Of a DNA stretch of 64,000 nucleotides, positions 27,274 through 36,469 are shown piece by piece. The stretch comes from Mycobacterium sp. ACS1612 (GTDB lineage Bacteria; Actinomycetota; Actinomycetes; Mycobacteriales; Mycobacteriaceae). The translations under genes were made by a program, and so were the position numbers. The stretch lies in the NCBI RefSeq assembly GCF_001667505.1, contig NZ_LZHZ01000033.1, positions 62,001-126,000 on the forward strand. Direction: 5' to 3'. Positions within the stretch are counted from its first letter, which is position 1, and the number at the start of each line of letters is the position of its first letter. Under the pieces are notes generated by a model that saw only the letters and a program-made list of their open reading frames with translations, had not been told where the DNA came from and made no database searches.

Positions 27274-27975
27274 GTGACGGTTGAACGGTTGCGTCGTCGA
27301 CGGCGGGCGCCGCGCGGTTCCGGTGACCAGTTACGCGAGGACATTCTGGACGCGGCGACTGAACTGCTGCTCGAGACCGGACACGCGAAGGCGGTGTCCA
27401 TCCGGTCGGTGGCGCAGCGGGTCGGGGTGACGCCGCCGTCGATCTATCTGCACTTCGCCGACAAGGACGCGTTGCTGGACGCCGTGTGCGCGAGGTACTT
27501 CGAGAAACTCGACGAGGAGATGCAGCGCGTCGCGGCGGATCAGCCGTCGAACATCGACGTGCTGCGCGCCCAGGGGCTGGCCTATGTCAGGTTCGCGGTG
27601 AAAACACCCGAGCTGTACCGCATCGCGATGATGAGTGAGAGCACGCCGGGCAGCGATGTCGACATGGCGCTGAACACGTCGGCGTTCGTGCACATGCGCA
27701 ACGCCGTGGAGGCGTTGATCGGCGACGGCACGTACCCGGCGGGCGACGCGACCACTTTCGCGTTGGAACTGTGGACGGTGGCCCACGGGTTGGCGGCGCT
27801 GTTGATCTCGCGGCCGTATCTTCCATGGGGGGACACCGAGGCGTTCGTCGACCGGGTGTTGAGGGCGATGTGCGTCGGTCAGATTGTGACCGGACCGCTC
27901 GACCTCGACCTGTCGCCCACACAGACCATCGGAATGCTGAAGGGGATGCTCGATGAGCAGCACGACCGTCGATAA
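27274..27975 (+). CDS. TetR-family transcriptional regulator
   Basis: A 233-residue repressor. N-terminal helix-turn-helix: ILDAATELLLETGHAKAVSI then VAQRVGVTPPSIYLHFADKD. The C-terminal domain is of the WHG type common in actinobacteria (YVRFAVKTPELYRIAMM, ELWTVAHGLAALL). It starts at GTG 27274, one base after the mmpL13 stop, so it is co-transcribed with the pump, and it likely controls the mmpL13/doxX promoter region through the palindromes at 24949-24974. Its last 23 bp overlap the methyltransferase gene. Confidence 0.9.
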   Translation: MTVERLRRRRRAPRGSGDQLREDILDAATELLLETGHAKAVSIRSVAQRVGVTPPSIYLHFADKDALLDAVCARYFEKLDEEMQRVAADQPSNIDVLRAQGLAYVRFAVKTPELYRIAMMSESTPGSDVDMALNTSAFVHMRNAVEALIGDGTYPAGDATTFALELWTVAHGLAALLISRPYLPWGDTEAFVDRVLRAMCVGQIVTGPLDLDLSPTQTIGMLKGMLDEQHDRR

Positions 27976-28594
27976 TCCATTGTTCGCCAGGGTGTGGACC
28001 TGGATGGCGAGCCACGAGCCCGAACCGCTCAAGCGGCTGCGGCGGGAGAACCTCGCGGGCCTTTCGGGCCGTGTGCTCGAGGTCGGCGCGGGCACCGGGA
28101 CGAACTTCGCGCTGTATCCGGACACCGTGACCGAGGTGGTCGCGGTCGAGCCCGAGCGCAGGCTGGCAGTGCAGGCGCAGCAGGCGGCGGCCGCGGCGCC
28201 GGTGCCGGTCACCGTCAGCAGCCAGACGGTGGAGCAGTTCTCGGACAGCGAGCCGTTCGACGCGGCCGTGTGCTCGTTGGTGCTGTGCTCCGTCGACGAC
28301 CCGTCCAGCGTTGTGCGGCAACTGTTTTCGGTGCTGAAGCCGGGCGGCGAGTTGCGCTACTTCGAGCACATCGCCAGCACCGGCGCGCGAGCCAGGTTGC
28401 AGCGCATCGCCGACGCCACGCTGTGGCCGCGGTTGGCAGGCAACTGTCATACGCATCGGCACACCGAGCAGACCATCGCCGACGCGGGCTTCACGGTGAC
28501 CCGTGCGCGCCGCGAGTGGGTGGTTCCGCGGTGGCTGCCGGTGCCGACGTCGGAGGTCGCGCTCGGCCGTGCCGTCAAGCCTCCGGCGGCGTGA
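27953..28594 (+). CDS. Class I SAM-dependent methyltransferase
   Basis: A 213-residue methyltransferase starting at ATG 27953 within the TetR gene. SAM motif I is GRVLEVGAGTGTNFALYP; motif II ends VVAVEPER; the post-motif FDAAVCSLVLCSVDD and LKPGGELRYFEH are typical of small-molecule or phospholipid methyltransferases. It corresponds by position and length to M. tuberculosis Rv1147. Substrate unknown. It ends the mmpL13 operon and is convergent with the sirtuin gene. Confidence 0.88.
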   Translation: MSSTTVDNPLFARVWTWMASHEPEPLKRLRRENLAGLSGRVLEVGAGTGTNFALYPDTVTEVVAVEPERRLAVQAQQAAAAAPVPVTVSSQTVEQFSDSEPFDAAVCSLVLCSVDDPSSVVRQLFSVLKPGGELRYFEHIASTGARARLQRIADATLWPRLAGNCHTHRHTEQTIADAGFTVTRARREWVVPRWLPVPTSEVALGRAVKPPAA

Positions 28595-28598
28595 TTCC

Positions 28599-28651
28599 GC
28601 GATTTGGGTGTGGATAGTCGCGGCGAGCGCGACCGATCACACCGAAATCGC
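28599..28651. terminator. Long inverted repeat between convergent genes
   Basis: Arms GCGATTTGGGTGTG and CACACCGAAATCGC pair over 14 bp with one mismatch, enclosing 25 bp, in the gap between the methyltransferase and the sirtuin gene. The right arm includes the first base of the sirtuin stop codon. It could terminate both genes; the shape also fits a dispersed intergenic palindromic element. Confidence 0.5.
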
Positions 28652-29364
28652 TAAGAGAGCAGGGTCGGTATCCGCTGCAGCAGGCCCGGCAGCGCGGTCG
28701 CGGCCGATTCGCGCACCACCGCCGTCGCCGAGTCGGACAGCGGTGTCGGCTCAGGGTTGACCTCGATGACCGGGGTGCCCTTGGCCACCGCGAACTCGGG
28801 CAGTCCGGCCGCCGGATAGACGATCGAGGAAGTGCCCACGACGACCACCAGATCGGCGTTGGTCACCGCGTCGACCGACCGCTGCCACGCGTCCTCGGGC
28901 AGCGCTTCGCCGAACCACACCACGTTCGGACGGATCAGCCCGCCGCACGGGCATTGCGGCGGATCGACAGATGCCACCGGTTCGGGCATATCGGGAATCG
29001 CCTCGCGATACTCGCCCTGGCAATGGTCGCAACGGAATTCGAACAGGCTGCCGTGCAGGTGGTAAACCTGCTGGCTGCCGGCGCGCTCGTGCAGATTGTC
29101 GACGTTCTGGGTGACGACGTGCACGTCGGCGTGGTCCTGCCAGGCCGCGACGGCCAGGTGGCCGGTGTTGGGTTGCACCGACCCCATCATGTGATGCCGC
29201 CACAGGTACCAGGCCCACACCTTGTCCGGGTGCTCCCGCCAGCCCTCGGTGCTCGAGATCTCGTAGGGGTCAACCTTCGCCCACAGCCCCGTCTCGGCGT
29301 CGCGGAAGGTCGGCACTCCGCTCTCGGCGGAAATGCCTGCTCCGCTGAGCACCGTCAGTTGCAC
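28651..29364 (-). CDS. cobB: Sirtuin NAD-dependent protein deacylase
   Basis: Sirtuin of 237 residues, the length of M. tuberculosis Rv1151c, which holds the same position. It removes acyl groups from lysines using NAD, for example on acyl-CoA synthetases. Visible are the NAD loop [27 protein letters not shown], the catalytic His in [11 protein letters not shown], four zinc-type cysteines (CDHC and CPCG), and the Tyr/Arg-type substrate residues in the early helix ([10 protein letters not shown]). GTG 29364 is the start; the frame is open further upstream without family similarity. Divergent from the GntR gene across 31 bp. Confidence 0.92.
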   Translation of the reverse strand: MQLTVLSGAGISAESGVPTFRDAETGLWAKVDPYEISSTEGWREHPDKVWAWYLWRHHMMGSVQPNTGHLAVAAWQDHADVHVVTQNVDNLHERAGSQQVYHLHGSLFEFRCDHCQGEYREAIPDMPEPVASVDPPQCPCGGLIRPNVVWFGEALPEDAWQRSVDAVTNADLVVVVGTSSIVYPAAGLPEFAVAKGTPVIEVNPEPTPLSDSATAVVRESAATALPGLLQRIPTLLS

Positions 29365-29395
29365 ATCACCAAAGTAGCCGGTTTGCGGAATACTG

Positions 29396-29767
29396 ATGCA
29401 CGTGGCCGAGTTGGGGGATTGGGTACGCATTGACCAGAACGCCGCCAAGCCGCTTTTCGACCAGCTCAGGACGCAGATCATCGACGGGGTCAGAGACGGC
29501 AAGCTGCCGCCGGGGACCCGGCTGCCGACGGTCCGCGAACTAGCGGGGCAAATGGGGCTGGCGGTCAACACAGTGGCACGCGCATATCGGGAACTGGAAA
29601 CGGCGGGGATTCTCGAAACCCGGGGGCGTTTCGGCACTTTCGTCGCGCGGGTCGATCCGGCGGACATCGCGATGGCGACCGCCGCGCACACGTTCGTCAC
29701 CGCGGCGCGTGCGCTGGGGATCGAGAAGGACGACGCGTTGCGCTACGTCGAGGCCGCGTTCGGCTGA
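29396..29767 (+). CDS. GntR-family regulator (YtrA subgroup)
   Basis: Short regulator of 123 residues: a winged helix ([50 protein letters not shown]) and a brief C-terminal helical dimerisation tail, with no large ligand domain, as in YtrA-type GntR proteins. ATG 29396 or GTG 29402 starts it. It matches the place of Rv1152 beside the sirtuin in M. tuberculosis. YtrA-type regulators usually respond to cell-wall agents; no linked transporter is seen here. Confidence 0.88.
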   Translation: MHVAELGDWVRIDQNAAKPLFDQLRTQIIDGVRDGKLPPGTRLPTVRELAGQMGLAVNTVARAYRELETAGILETRGRFGTFVARVDPADIAMATAAHTFVTAARALGIEKDDALRYVEAAFG

Positions 29768-30607
29768 CTAGCCGAATTCGAGCAGGGTGAACACCGGTCT
29801 GATCGAATCGAGGAGCGGAATGCGCTGCGCGGTCCACAGCAGCGTGTTCATCACCTTGCCGCGAGCAGCGGGAAACGGCACATCGTGCACGGCCCTGATG
29901 CCTGGCACCGTGTTCACCAGGTTTGCGATCTCCGACACCGACAACGAGAACGGCATGGGCGGCACCCGGTAGCGCAGCGACGCCCGCACGCCGCGACGCT
30001 GCAACGCCTTCAAACCGCTCGGCGGCAGGTCGAACATCATCTGGCCGCCGGGGAAGCGCTTGGCGCATTCGGTTATCAACCCCATCGCCTCGTCGGGTGG
30101 CAAATACATCAGCAGCCCCTCGGCGGTGACGAACACGCCGTGCTCGGTGTCGACCTGGTCCATCCAGCTGAAGTCGAGTGCCGACTGGGCCAGCATCCTG
30201 ATCCGGTCCGAGGTGGGCAGCAGCTTGCGGCGCAATGCGATCATCGGTGGGAGATCCACGGTGAGCCAATGAAATTCGTCACCGACTCCGGCCGCGTCGA
30301 GACGGTAGAAGCTGGTCTGCAAGCCCTCGGCGAGCGCGATGACCGTCGCCTTCGGGTGGTCGCCGAGGTAGCGGCGGGTGGCCCTGTCGTAGGCCAGCGC
30401 CCGCAGCGCCATGTCTTGGCGCCTGCTGAAGCCGAACTTCGCATAGTCGTAGTCGATGGCGTCGGCCAACTCGATCGCCATCGGGTCGTCGATGATCGAA
30501 TCCGGCCTGCGTGCCTCGTTGGCCCGCACCCTCAGCGTCAGCAGGGCGGACTCGGAGACGCCCGTCAACACCGTGCCGTCCGCCTTCGCCGTCGGGGCCG
30601 CCGTCAC
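29768..30607 (-). CDS. omt: O-methyltransferase of the LCMT/polyketide type
   Basis: SAM-dependent methyltransferase of 279 residues, corresponding to M. tuberculosis omt (Rv1153c) by position. The N-terminal TLRVRANEARRPDSIIDDPM is the family marker (leucine carboxyl methyltransferase-like), the SAM site is ATVIALAEGLQTSFYRLD, and VDLPPMIALRRKLLP follows. The usual GxGxG is weak (ALAEG). GTG 30607 overlaps the stop of the upstream DUF1697 gene (GTGA), so the two are coupled. Substrate unknown. Confidence 0.85.
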   Translation of the reverse strand: MTAAPTAKADGTVLTGVSESALLTLRVRANEARRPDSIIDDPMAIELADAIDYDYAKFGFSRRQDMALRALAYDRATRRYLGDHPKATVIALAEGLQTSFYRLDAAGVGDEFHWLTVDLPPMIALRRKLLPTSDRIRMLAQSALDFSWMDQVDTEHGVFVTAEGLLMYLPPDEAMGLITECAKRFPGGQMMFDLPPSGLKALQRRGVRASLRYRVPPMPFSLSVSEIANLVNTVPGIRAVHDVPFPAARGKVMNTLLWTAQRIPLLDSIRPVFTLLEFG

Positions 30608-31125
30608 CGCAGCACTTTCTCGACGGTGCGCAGATTGCGGGTGGTGGTCGACGATTTGTACCGCTTCTTGCCCATGGTCTTCCCGATCGTGGTGTCCAGC
30701 GTGCCCGTCTTTGGCACCTGCCAATAGATGACGCCGTCGCCGCGGGTGATCTTTTCGTCGGGCCCCGCGTCTTTGGCGAGCGCAGCGAGCTCGTCGAGCA
30801 CCTGCTCGTCGGTGACGAAGGTGACGTAGGAGTGGTGGCCTTCGACTTCGCGGTCGAACGGATAGTTCTCGGAGATCTTGGCGACGGTGTCCATGTCGTA
30901 TGCGAGTACCCAGGCGTCGTAACCGAACGCGTCGCGCAGCGCCTTCTCGGCCTTCTTCCGCACCACGTCCACCCCGGCGCGGCTCTCAAACACCACGTTC
31001 CCGCTCGCCAAGATCGTTCGGACGCTTGTCAATCCAGCATCTTCGAATGCCTTGGCCACGTCGGGCATCTTGAGATTGACGCCGCCGACGTTTACGCCAC
31101 GCAGGAAAGCAGCGTACCGGGCCAT
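30604..31125 (-). CDS. DUF1697 family protein
   Basis: A 173-residue protein with the DUF1697 start (ARYAAFLRGVNVGGVNLKMP, then LTSVRTILASGNVVFES) and end (KRYKSSTTTRNLRTVEKVL). The family is widespread, cytoplasmic and of unknown function; the conserved RGVNVGG and TTRN...T motifs hint at nucleic acid or nucleotide binding, but this is not established. It is the first gene of a two-gene operon with omt. Confidence 0.88.
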   Translation of the reverse strand: MARYAAFLRGVNVGGVNLKMPDVAKAFEDAGLTSVRTILASGNVVFESRAGVDVVRKKAEKALRDAFGYDAWVLAYDMDTVAKISENYPFDREVEGHHSYVTFVTDEQVLDELAALAKDAGPDEKITRGDGVIYWQVPKTGTLDTTIGKTMGKKRYKSSTTTRNLRTVEKVLR

Positions 31126-31231
31126 GACCGCAATCTTAGTTGCCTAGTCATGAGCCACCGAACCGCTGCGCGGAACCAGGGGGTGGTGCCGCGACGCCGG
31201 TGAAACAATTCGTCGCGGGGGAGGTGGCGTC

Positions 31232-32095
31232 ATGGGCCTGCGGCTCGGGGCGTGCGTCACGGACACCGCCCGCCGCAACCCCGCGGTGACGGCGCAGGCC
31301 GCCGCGACGCTGCATCTGCTGACCCGCGGCCGAGCGATACTCGGCATCGGCACCGGCGAACGTGAGGGCAAGAACCCTACGGAGTGGATTGGTCCAAGCC
31401 GGTGGGTCGCTTCGAGGAAGCCCTCGCGACGATCCGCGCGCTGTGGCAGTCCAACGGTGAATTCGTCAACCGGGACTCGGAATGGTTTCCGCTGCGCACC
31501 GCGGTGTTTGACTTGCCGCCGTATCGGGGGCTGTGGCCCGAGATCTGGGTGGCCGCGCACGGCCCGCGCATGCTCGGCATCACCGGGCGCCACGCGGATG
31601 CATGGTTTCCCGCCTTCATCTTCCGGCCGAAGGACTACGCCCGGTCCCTGGACGTCGTGCGGTCGGCGGCCTCCGATGCGGGCCGCGACCCGTCGGCGGT
31701 GACGCCCGCGGCGATGCTGGCCGTCATCACCGGCCGTTGCGAGGACGACGTCGAGGAGGCGCTGGACTGCGAAACCGCCAAGGCATACGGGCTGACCGCG
31801 TCGGTTGAGGTGTGGCCGCGCCATGGCGTCGAGCATCCGATGGGCACCGATTTCACTGGCGCACAAGACATTCAACCGCAACTGCTCGACGAGCAGACCG
31901 CCCTGGCGCACACGGCGAAGGTGCCGCTCTCGCTGCTCGAGGAGATGTATCTGACGGGAACGGCCGATCAGGTGATCGACCAGGTCACGCTATGTCGTGG
32001 TGACCAACGCCAGCGGTTCACAGCGCAGCCTGCGCAAGGGGATGGCTTCGGTGTTGCCGTTCTCGAAGATCATGCGCGGGCTGAGAAAGTTGTAG
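31232..32095 (+). pseudogene. F420-dependent LLM-class oxidoreductase, decayed
   Basis: Luciferase-like monooxygenase fold. The N-terminal third is gone: the match begins at about [19 protein letters not shown], where the full protein would be near residue 100. Near 31373 one base is missing, so [11 protein letters not shown] and [20 protein letters not shown] lie in different frames. The middle ([28 protein letters not shown]) is good. At about 31990 there is a small deletion and shift: the ending [18 protein letters not shown] to RGLRKL is in the third frame, stopping at 32095. It is the only clearly broken gene to the right of 9 kb. Confidence 0.75.
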
Positions 32096-32120
32096 CCGTC
32101 GCAGGCCGATCCGGACGTAG

Positions 32121-32573
<453 letters not shown>

Positions 32574-32614
32574 AGCACACGACGGCGACGGCCGCAGGGG
32601 GATAGGCTTCCGTC

Positions 32615-32782
32615 ATGGCTGATCAACCGGAAGACGACACCAAGCGCAAGTTCCGGGAAGCGCTGGAGCGGAAGAAGGCCAAGGCAGCGGGCGGTGCCGA
32701 CCACAAGGACGGCGGCGCGAAGCAGCCTCGGGCGCACGGACCGTTGGAGAGCCGTCGGGAGTTCCGCCGCAAGAGCGGTTAG
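32615..32782 (+). CDS. DUF5302 family small protein (Rv1155A type)
   Basis: A 55-residue, highly charged protein starting MADQPEDDTKRKFREALER and ending RREFRRKSG, the DUF5302 pattern found only in actinobacteria. No fold or function is known; the charge and Gly/Ala-rich middle suggest disorder. It lies 41 bp after the Rv1155-type gene and 8 bp before the LysE gene, so it is probably co-transcribed with both. Confidence 0.82.
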   Translation: MADQPEDDTKRKFREALERKKAKAAGGADHKDGGAKQPRAHGPLESRREFRRKSG

Positions 32783-32790
32783 GGGCCGGG

Positions 32791-33402
32791 ATGACGCCGG
32801 AGTTCCTGCTGACCACGCTGATCGTGGTTGCCACGCCGGGGGCAGGTGTGCTGTACACCGTCGCGGCCGGGCTGTCCCGTGGCTGGCGGGCCAGTCTGGT
32901 GGCGGCGTTCGCCTGCACGCTGGGCATCGTGCCGCACATGATCGCCGCGGTGACGGGGTTGGCGGCCATCATGCACGCCAGCGCGATGGCGTTCTCGATC
33001 ATCAAGTTGCTGGGCGTCGCCTACCTTCTTTATTTGGCGTGGAAGACATTTCGCGATAAGTCGGTGTTCCAGGTGCAGGACGGTCCGGCGACGGTGTCAC
33101 CGTGGCGGGTGATCGTGTCCGGCGTTCTGGTCAATACGCTCAACCCGAAGTTGACCATCTTCTTCTTCGCGTTCCTGCCGCAGTTCGTCGCGCCGGACCG
33201 GCCAGGCGCGGTGGGCCTGATGGTGTACCTCAGCGCGATCTTCATGGTGGTGACGCTGGTGGTGTTCAGCGTCTACGGCGTGTTCGCCGCGGCCGTCCGC
33301 CGCGAGGTGATCTCGCGGCCGCGGGTGGTTGCGTGGATGCGGCGCAGCTTCGCGGCCACCTACGTCATCCTCGCGGGCAGGCTCGCGGCGTCGACCCGCT
33401 GA
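32791..33402 (+). CDS. LysE/RhtB-family exporter
   Basis: Six-helix amino acid exporter of 203 residues. The N-terminal TPEFLLTTLIVVATPGAGVL, ending in the family motif 'ATPG', and KLLGVAYLLYLAWKTF and VLVNTLNPKLTIFFFAFLP are the LysE/RhtB hallmarks. It likely exports an amino acid or homoserine lactone-like solute; the substrate is not predictable. ATG 32791 follows the DUF5302 stop by 8 bp. Confidence 0.9.
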   Translation: MTPEFLLTTLIVVATPGAGVLYTVAAGLSRGWRASLVAAFACTLGIVPHMIAAVTGLAAIMHASAMAFSIIKLLGVAYLLYLAWKTFRDKSVFQVQDGPATVSPWRVIVSGVLVNTLNPKLTIFFFAFLPQFVAPDRPGAVGLMVYLSAIFMVVTLVVFSVYGVFAAAVRREVISRPRVVAWMRRSFAATYVILAGRLAASTR

Positions 33403-33511
33403 TCTTCACCTGCCAGCGCCGGCCGCCTCAAAGTGGCTCCGCCGAACGTGGGTTACCCGCACACTTGTCGGCAGAAATCCGTACATCAACCCCACACTCG
33501 GCGGGACGTGG

Positions 33512-34621
33512 TCAGGATTGGCTCACGCTCGTCGGCGCTTCGGAAGCCTTGACCAACTGCACTTCGGGCCTGGCGGGCACCTCGTCGGCCAAAAACCAGC
33601 GGAACGCCAGGTTGCCACGCGGATAGTCCAGCGTGGTCAGTGAATTCGGGTGCGCCGTCAAGCCGCGCGAAACCACGATCGTCACCGAACCGTCCGAATT
33701 CGGCATGGCGCCGTGGCCATTGACCGAGCTGCGCGCATCGTTGACGTTGTGGGTGGCCATGAACTGGTTCCACACCACCAGATTCCAGAACCGGCACTGC
33801 GGTGGCCGATGGGTGATGACGAGTGCTTCGTCGTCTTCGAGCACAAAGCTGCCGTACGCGTAGCACGCGTCGCGCGCGGACCAGCCGAAGTTGGCGTCGG
33901 GCACCTGGTAGGGATCCGCGAATTGGTTTGCCACTTGCGATATCTCGTGCCCGAGCGTGTGCGAGTCGTCGACGCGGACCCCGACCGCGAGCGGCACGAT
34001 CGCGAACATCGTGCGCAGCCACGCGGCGCTGGCCCGCAGCGCGGCGGCTGTCTCGGCGTCCCCGTGCCGAATCGGTTCCGGCTCGTCGAGCGTCTCGATG
34101 CGCCAACGGACTGGCCGCCCGGTCATCGGATCGGCTTGGTAGTCGCGGGTGATCAGCACCGCGGCGTCGGGCGTCGGCCCCAACTCGAACGAGAAGTTGC
34201 CGTCGTCGTCGAAGTCGAGGTCGTCGTCGCGCACGAGCGCCACGATCCGGTCGGACCAGGTGCCGGGGGCAGGCTCGTTGTACGCCGTCACCGAGAAGTA
34301 GACGCTGTCGCCTCGGTTACCGCTGATCCGGTAGCGGCGCTTCGGGTCGACCGGGCACATGTAGTAGTAGGCGTCCGTGTTGTCCCCGCCCCACCGGCGG
34401 TCGCGCCGGAACGGCGTATTGAGTTCGACGAACATCGGCCGGCTTGGCTCTGCGAACAGGTAGGTGTCGAACGCCACGCCCAGCGTGGTGGCGAGCATTC
34501 GATAGCCGTCGGCGATGTGCCGGTCGTCGCTGACCGCGCGGTCGCCTTCGAGGAAGGAACGGTCAAGGCTGCCAAGCGTTTCCAGCAGCTCATGCCACGC
34601 AACGGTCGATTCGTGGGTCAT
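33512..34621 (-). CDS. DUF1214 domain protein
   Basis: A 369-residue protein whose C-terminal half has the DUF1214 pattern (DDEALVITHRPPQCRFWNLV, SVTIVVSRG, GNLAFRWFLADE) and whose N-terminal half reads FVELNTPFRRDRRWGGDNTD and YRISGNRGDSVYFSVTAYNE. The function of DUF1214 proteins is unknown; they are often encoded next to TetR regulators in mycobacteria, as here. No signal peptide. ATG 34621 overlaps the stop of the TetR gene (ATGA), so they form one operon. Confidence 0.85.
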   Translation of the reverse strand: MTHESTVAWHELLETLGSLDRSFLEGDRAVSDDRHIADGYRMLATTLGVAFDTYLFAEPSRPMFVELNTPFRRDRRWGGDNTDAYYYMCPVDPKRRYRISGNRGDSVYFSVTAYNEPAPGTWSDRIVALVRDDDLDFDDDGNFSFELGPTPDAAVLITRDYQADPMTGRPVRWRIETLDEPEPIRHGDAETAAALRASAAWLRTMFAIVPLAVGVRVDDSHTLGHEISQVANQFADPYQVPDANFGWSARDACYAYGSFVLEDDEALVITHRPPQCRFWNLVVWNQFMATHNVNDARSSVNGHGAMPNSDGSVTIVVSRGLTAHPNSLTTLDYPRGNLAFRWFLADEVPARPEVQLVKASEAPTSVSQS

Positions 34622-35193
34622 GCACTGATTCCTCTCAATATCAGGGTGGCGGTGCGCTCGACCCAGGCGTCGTCGAGTGCTGCGCCGCGAGTGAGCAGCG
34701 CCAGGAGCGTAATACCCGCGAGCGCCTCGGTCAGATCCGCCGCCGTGACATCGGGCCGAATCTCGTTGCGCGCCAGCGCCTTCTCCAGGCGTTCGGTCAG
34801 ACCCTGCGACAGGATCCCGCTGAACCGCGTCAGCAGGGCCGCGTGCAGGGTCAGGTCGGCGGCCATCTCGCCGACGAGGCCCGGCAGGGCCGCCCGTGCC
34901 GCCGGAGTGGTCAGCACCGCTGCCGTGCGGCGCACCATTTCACGAACGTCGCCGTCCAGCGAACCGGTGTCGGGCAGGTCGGTTCCGCTGTCGATCGGAA
35001 AGACCGCCTCGTGCACCAGGTGCGCCTTGCTCGGCCAGCGGCGATAGATCGCAGGCTTGCTGGTGTGCGCCCGGCGCGCGATCGCGTCGACGGAGAGCGC
35101 GGCGTACCCGGTCTCGCCGAGGAGGTCGACCGTCGCGCGCAGCACCGCACTGTCGATGCGCCGGTCCCGGGGCCTGCCGATCTCTACCGTCAT
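34618..35193 (-). CDS. TetR-family transcriptional regulator
   Basis: A 191-residue regulator starting at ATG 35193. Helix-turn-helix: VLRATVDLLGETGYAALSVD then IARRAHTSKPAIYRRWPSKA. The C-terminal part resembles the TetR_C_11 type. It is first in an operon with the DUF1214 gene and is divergent from the sulfotransferase gene across only 28 bp, so one operator could control both directions. Confidence 0.9.
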   Translation of the reverse strand: MTVEIGRPRDRRIDSAVLRATVDLLGETGYAALSVDAIARRAHTSKPAIYRRWPSKAHLVHEAVFPIDSGTDLPDTGSLDGDVREMVRRTAAVLTTPAARAALPGLVGEMAADLTLHAALLTRFSGILSQGLTERLEKALARNEIRPDVTAADLTEALAGITLLALLTRGAALDDAWVERTATLILRGISA

Positions 35194-35221
35194 TACGAAA
35201 CTCAGAGTAACATAAGTCGGC

Positions 35222-36469
35222 GTGACGCACGCCACACCGGGATTGGTGCAACTCGACGACCTCGCCGACCCGCAGTTCAGCGTTGAGGCCCAACAGATCC
35301 GCGAGATGATGGCCACGCTGGCGGCCGACTGTCCGCTCGAGGCGGGCGCGTTGCATGCCAGGGCGATCGCCGACACGGGTCTCGACGACTTCGGACCGGA
35401 CGACTACCGCGAACGCCTCGACGTCTACCTGGCGGCGCTCCACGACATCGACGACATGCACGCGCCGGGCATCGTCAACTTCTTCGGCCAACTGTCGCAA
35501 TGGCTGAAGAACCGGCTACTGCTGACCGATCTGTTGAAGCGGCATCCCGAGATTCACGACATCGACCTGCTGCCGCCGGTGGTCATCGCGGGCCTGCCGC
35601 GCACCGGCACCACGCATCTGCACAACCTGCTCGCAACGGCGTCCACATTTCGGACCTTGCCCTACTGGGAGAGTTTCGAACCGTTCCCGCTGCCCGCCGA
35701 GGCCGGCGTCGAACCGGATCCCCGGGTCGCGCGGATGGACATGGCGGTCAGCGTGATGAACACGCTCATGCCGCATTTCGCGCTCATGCACGAGATGACC
35801 ACCGAACACGTGCACGAGGAGATCCAGTTGCTGGCCAACGACTTCTCCACGATGTTCATGGAGACCCTCGCGTACGTCCCGCGGTGGGAGTCCTATTACC
35901 TCAGCCATGACCAGACGTCGACGTACGAGTACCTGGCCACCCAACTTCGGGCGCTGCAGTTCCTGCGCGGGGGCAGGCGCTGGCTGCTCAAGTCGCCGCA
36001 GCATCTCGAGCAGCTTCCGGTGTTGAACACGGTGTTTCCGGGTGTCGCGGTGGTGTGCACGCACCGTGACCCGATCCCGGTGGCGATCTCGATGGTCGCG
36101 ATGCTCGTCTACTCCGCGCGGATGCACCGGTCACCGGTCCCCGTCGAGCAGATCGCCACGGCTTGGATCGACCGGCTTGGGCTGATGCTCGACGCGCTCG
36201 TCCGCGATCGCGACGTCATCGTCCCGGAACGCTCGATCGACGTGACCTTCGACGATTTCATGGCAGACGAACTCGGTGTCGCCGAACGTGTTTTCGGGCT
36301 CGTCGGGGAACTGATGAGCGGCGAAACTCGCGCGGCGATCACGGATTACCTGGGGGGCCACCAGCGCGGCAGGCTCGGCACGGTCGCCACGTCGTGTGAG
36401 ATGTTCGGGCTGGATGAAAACCAGATGCGTGAGCGTTTCGCGCCCTACGTCAGCAGATTCCTGAACTGA
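35222..36469 (+). CDS. Sulfotransferase family protein
   Basis: A 415-residue protein of the large mycobacterial sulfotransferase group. The PAPS 5'-phosphosulfate loop is IAGLPRTGTTHLHNLL (about residues 125-140) and the 3'-phosphate motif is VVCTHRDPIPVAISMVAM, with WLLKSPQHLEQLP between them. The acceptor is unknown; relatives act on lipids or glycolipids. GTG 35222 lies 28 bp from the divergent TetR start. Its last 20 bp overlap the convergent MFS gene. Confidence 0.88.
   Translation: MTHATPGLVQLDDLADPQFSVEAQQIREMMATLAADCPLEAGALHARAIADTGLDDFGPDDYRERLDVYLAALHDIDDMHAPGIVNFFGQLSQWLKNRLLLTDLLKRHPEIHDIDLLPPVVIAGLPRTGTTHLHNLLATASTFRTLPYWESFEPFPLPAEAGVEPDPRVARMDMAVSVMNTLMPHFALMHEMTTEHVHEEIQLLANDFSTMFMETLAYVPRWESYYLSHDQTSTYEYLATQLRALQFLRGGRRWLLKSPQHLEQLPVLNTVFPGVAVVCTHRDPIPVAISMVAMLVYSARMHRSPVPVEQIATAWIDRLGLMLDALVRDRDVIVPERSIDVTFDDFMADELGVAERVFGLVGELMSGETRAAITDYLGGHQRGRLGTVATSCEMFGLDENQMRERFAPYVSRFLN

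Noticed and set aside
28599..28651. Terminal repeats of an insertion sequence
   Set aside because: Only 25 bp lies between the arms and there is no transposase or target duplication.
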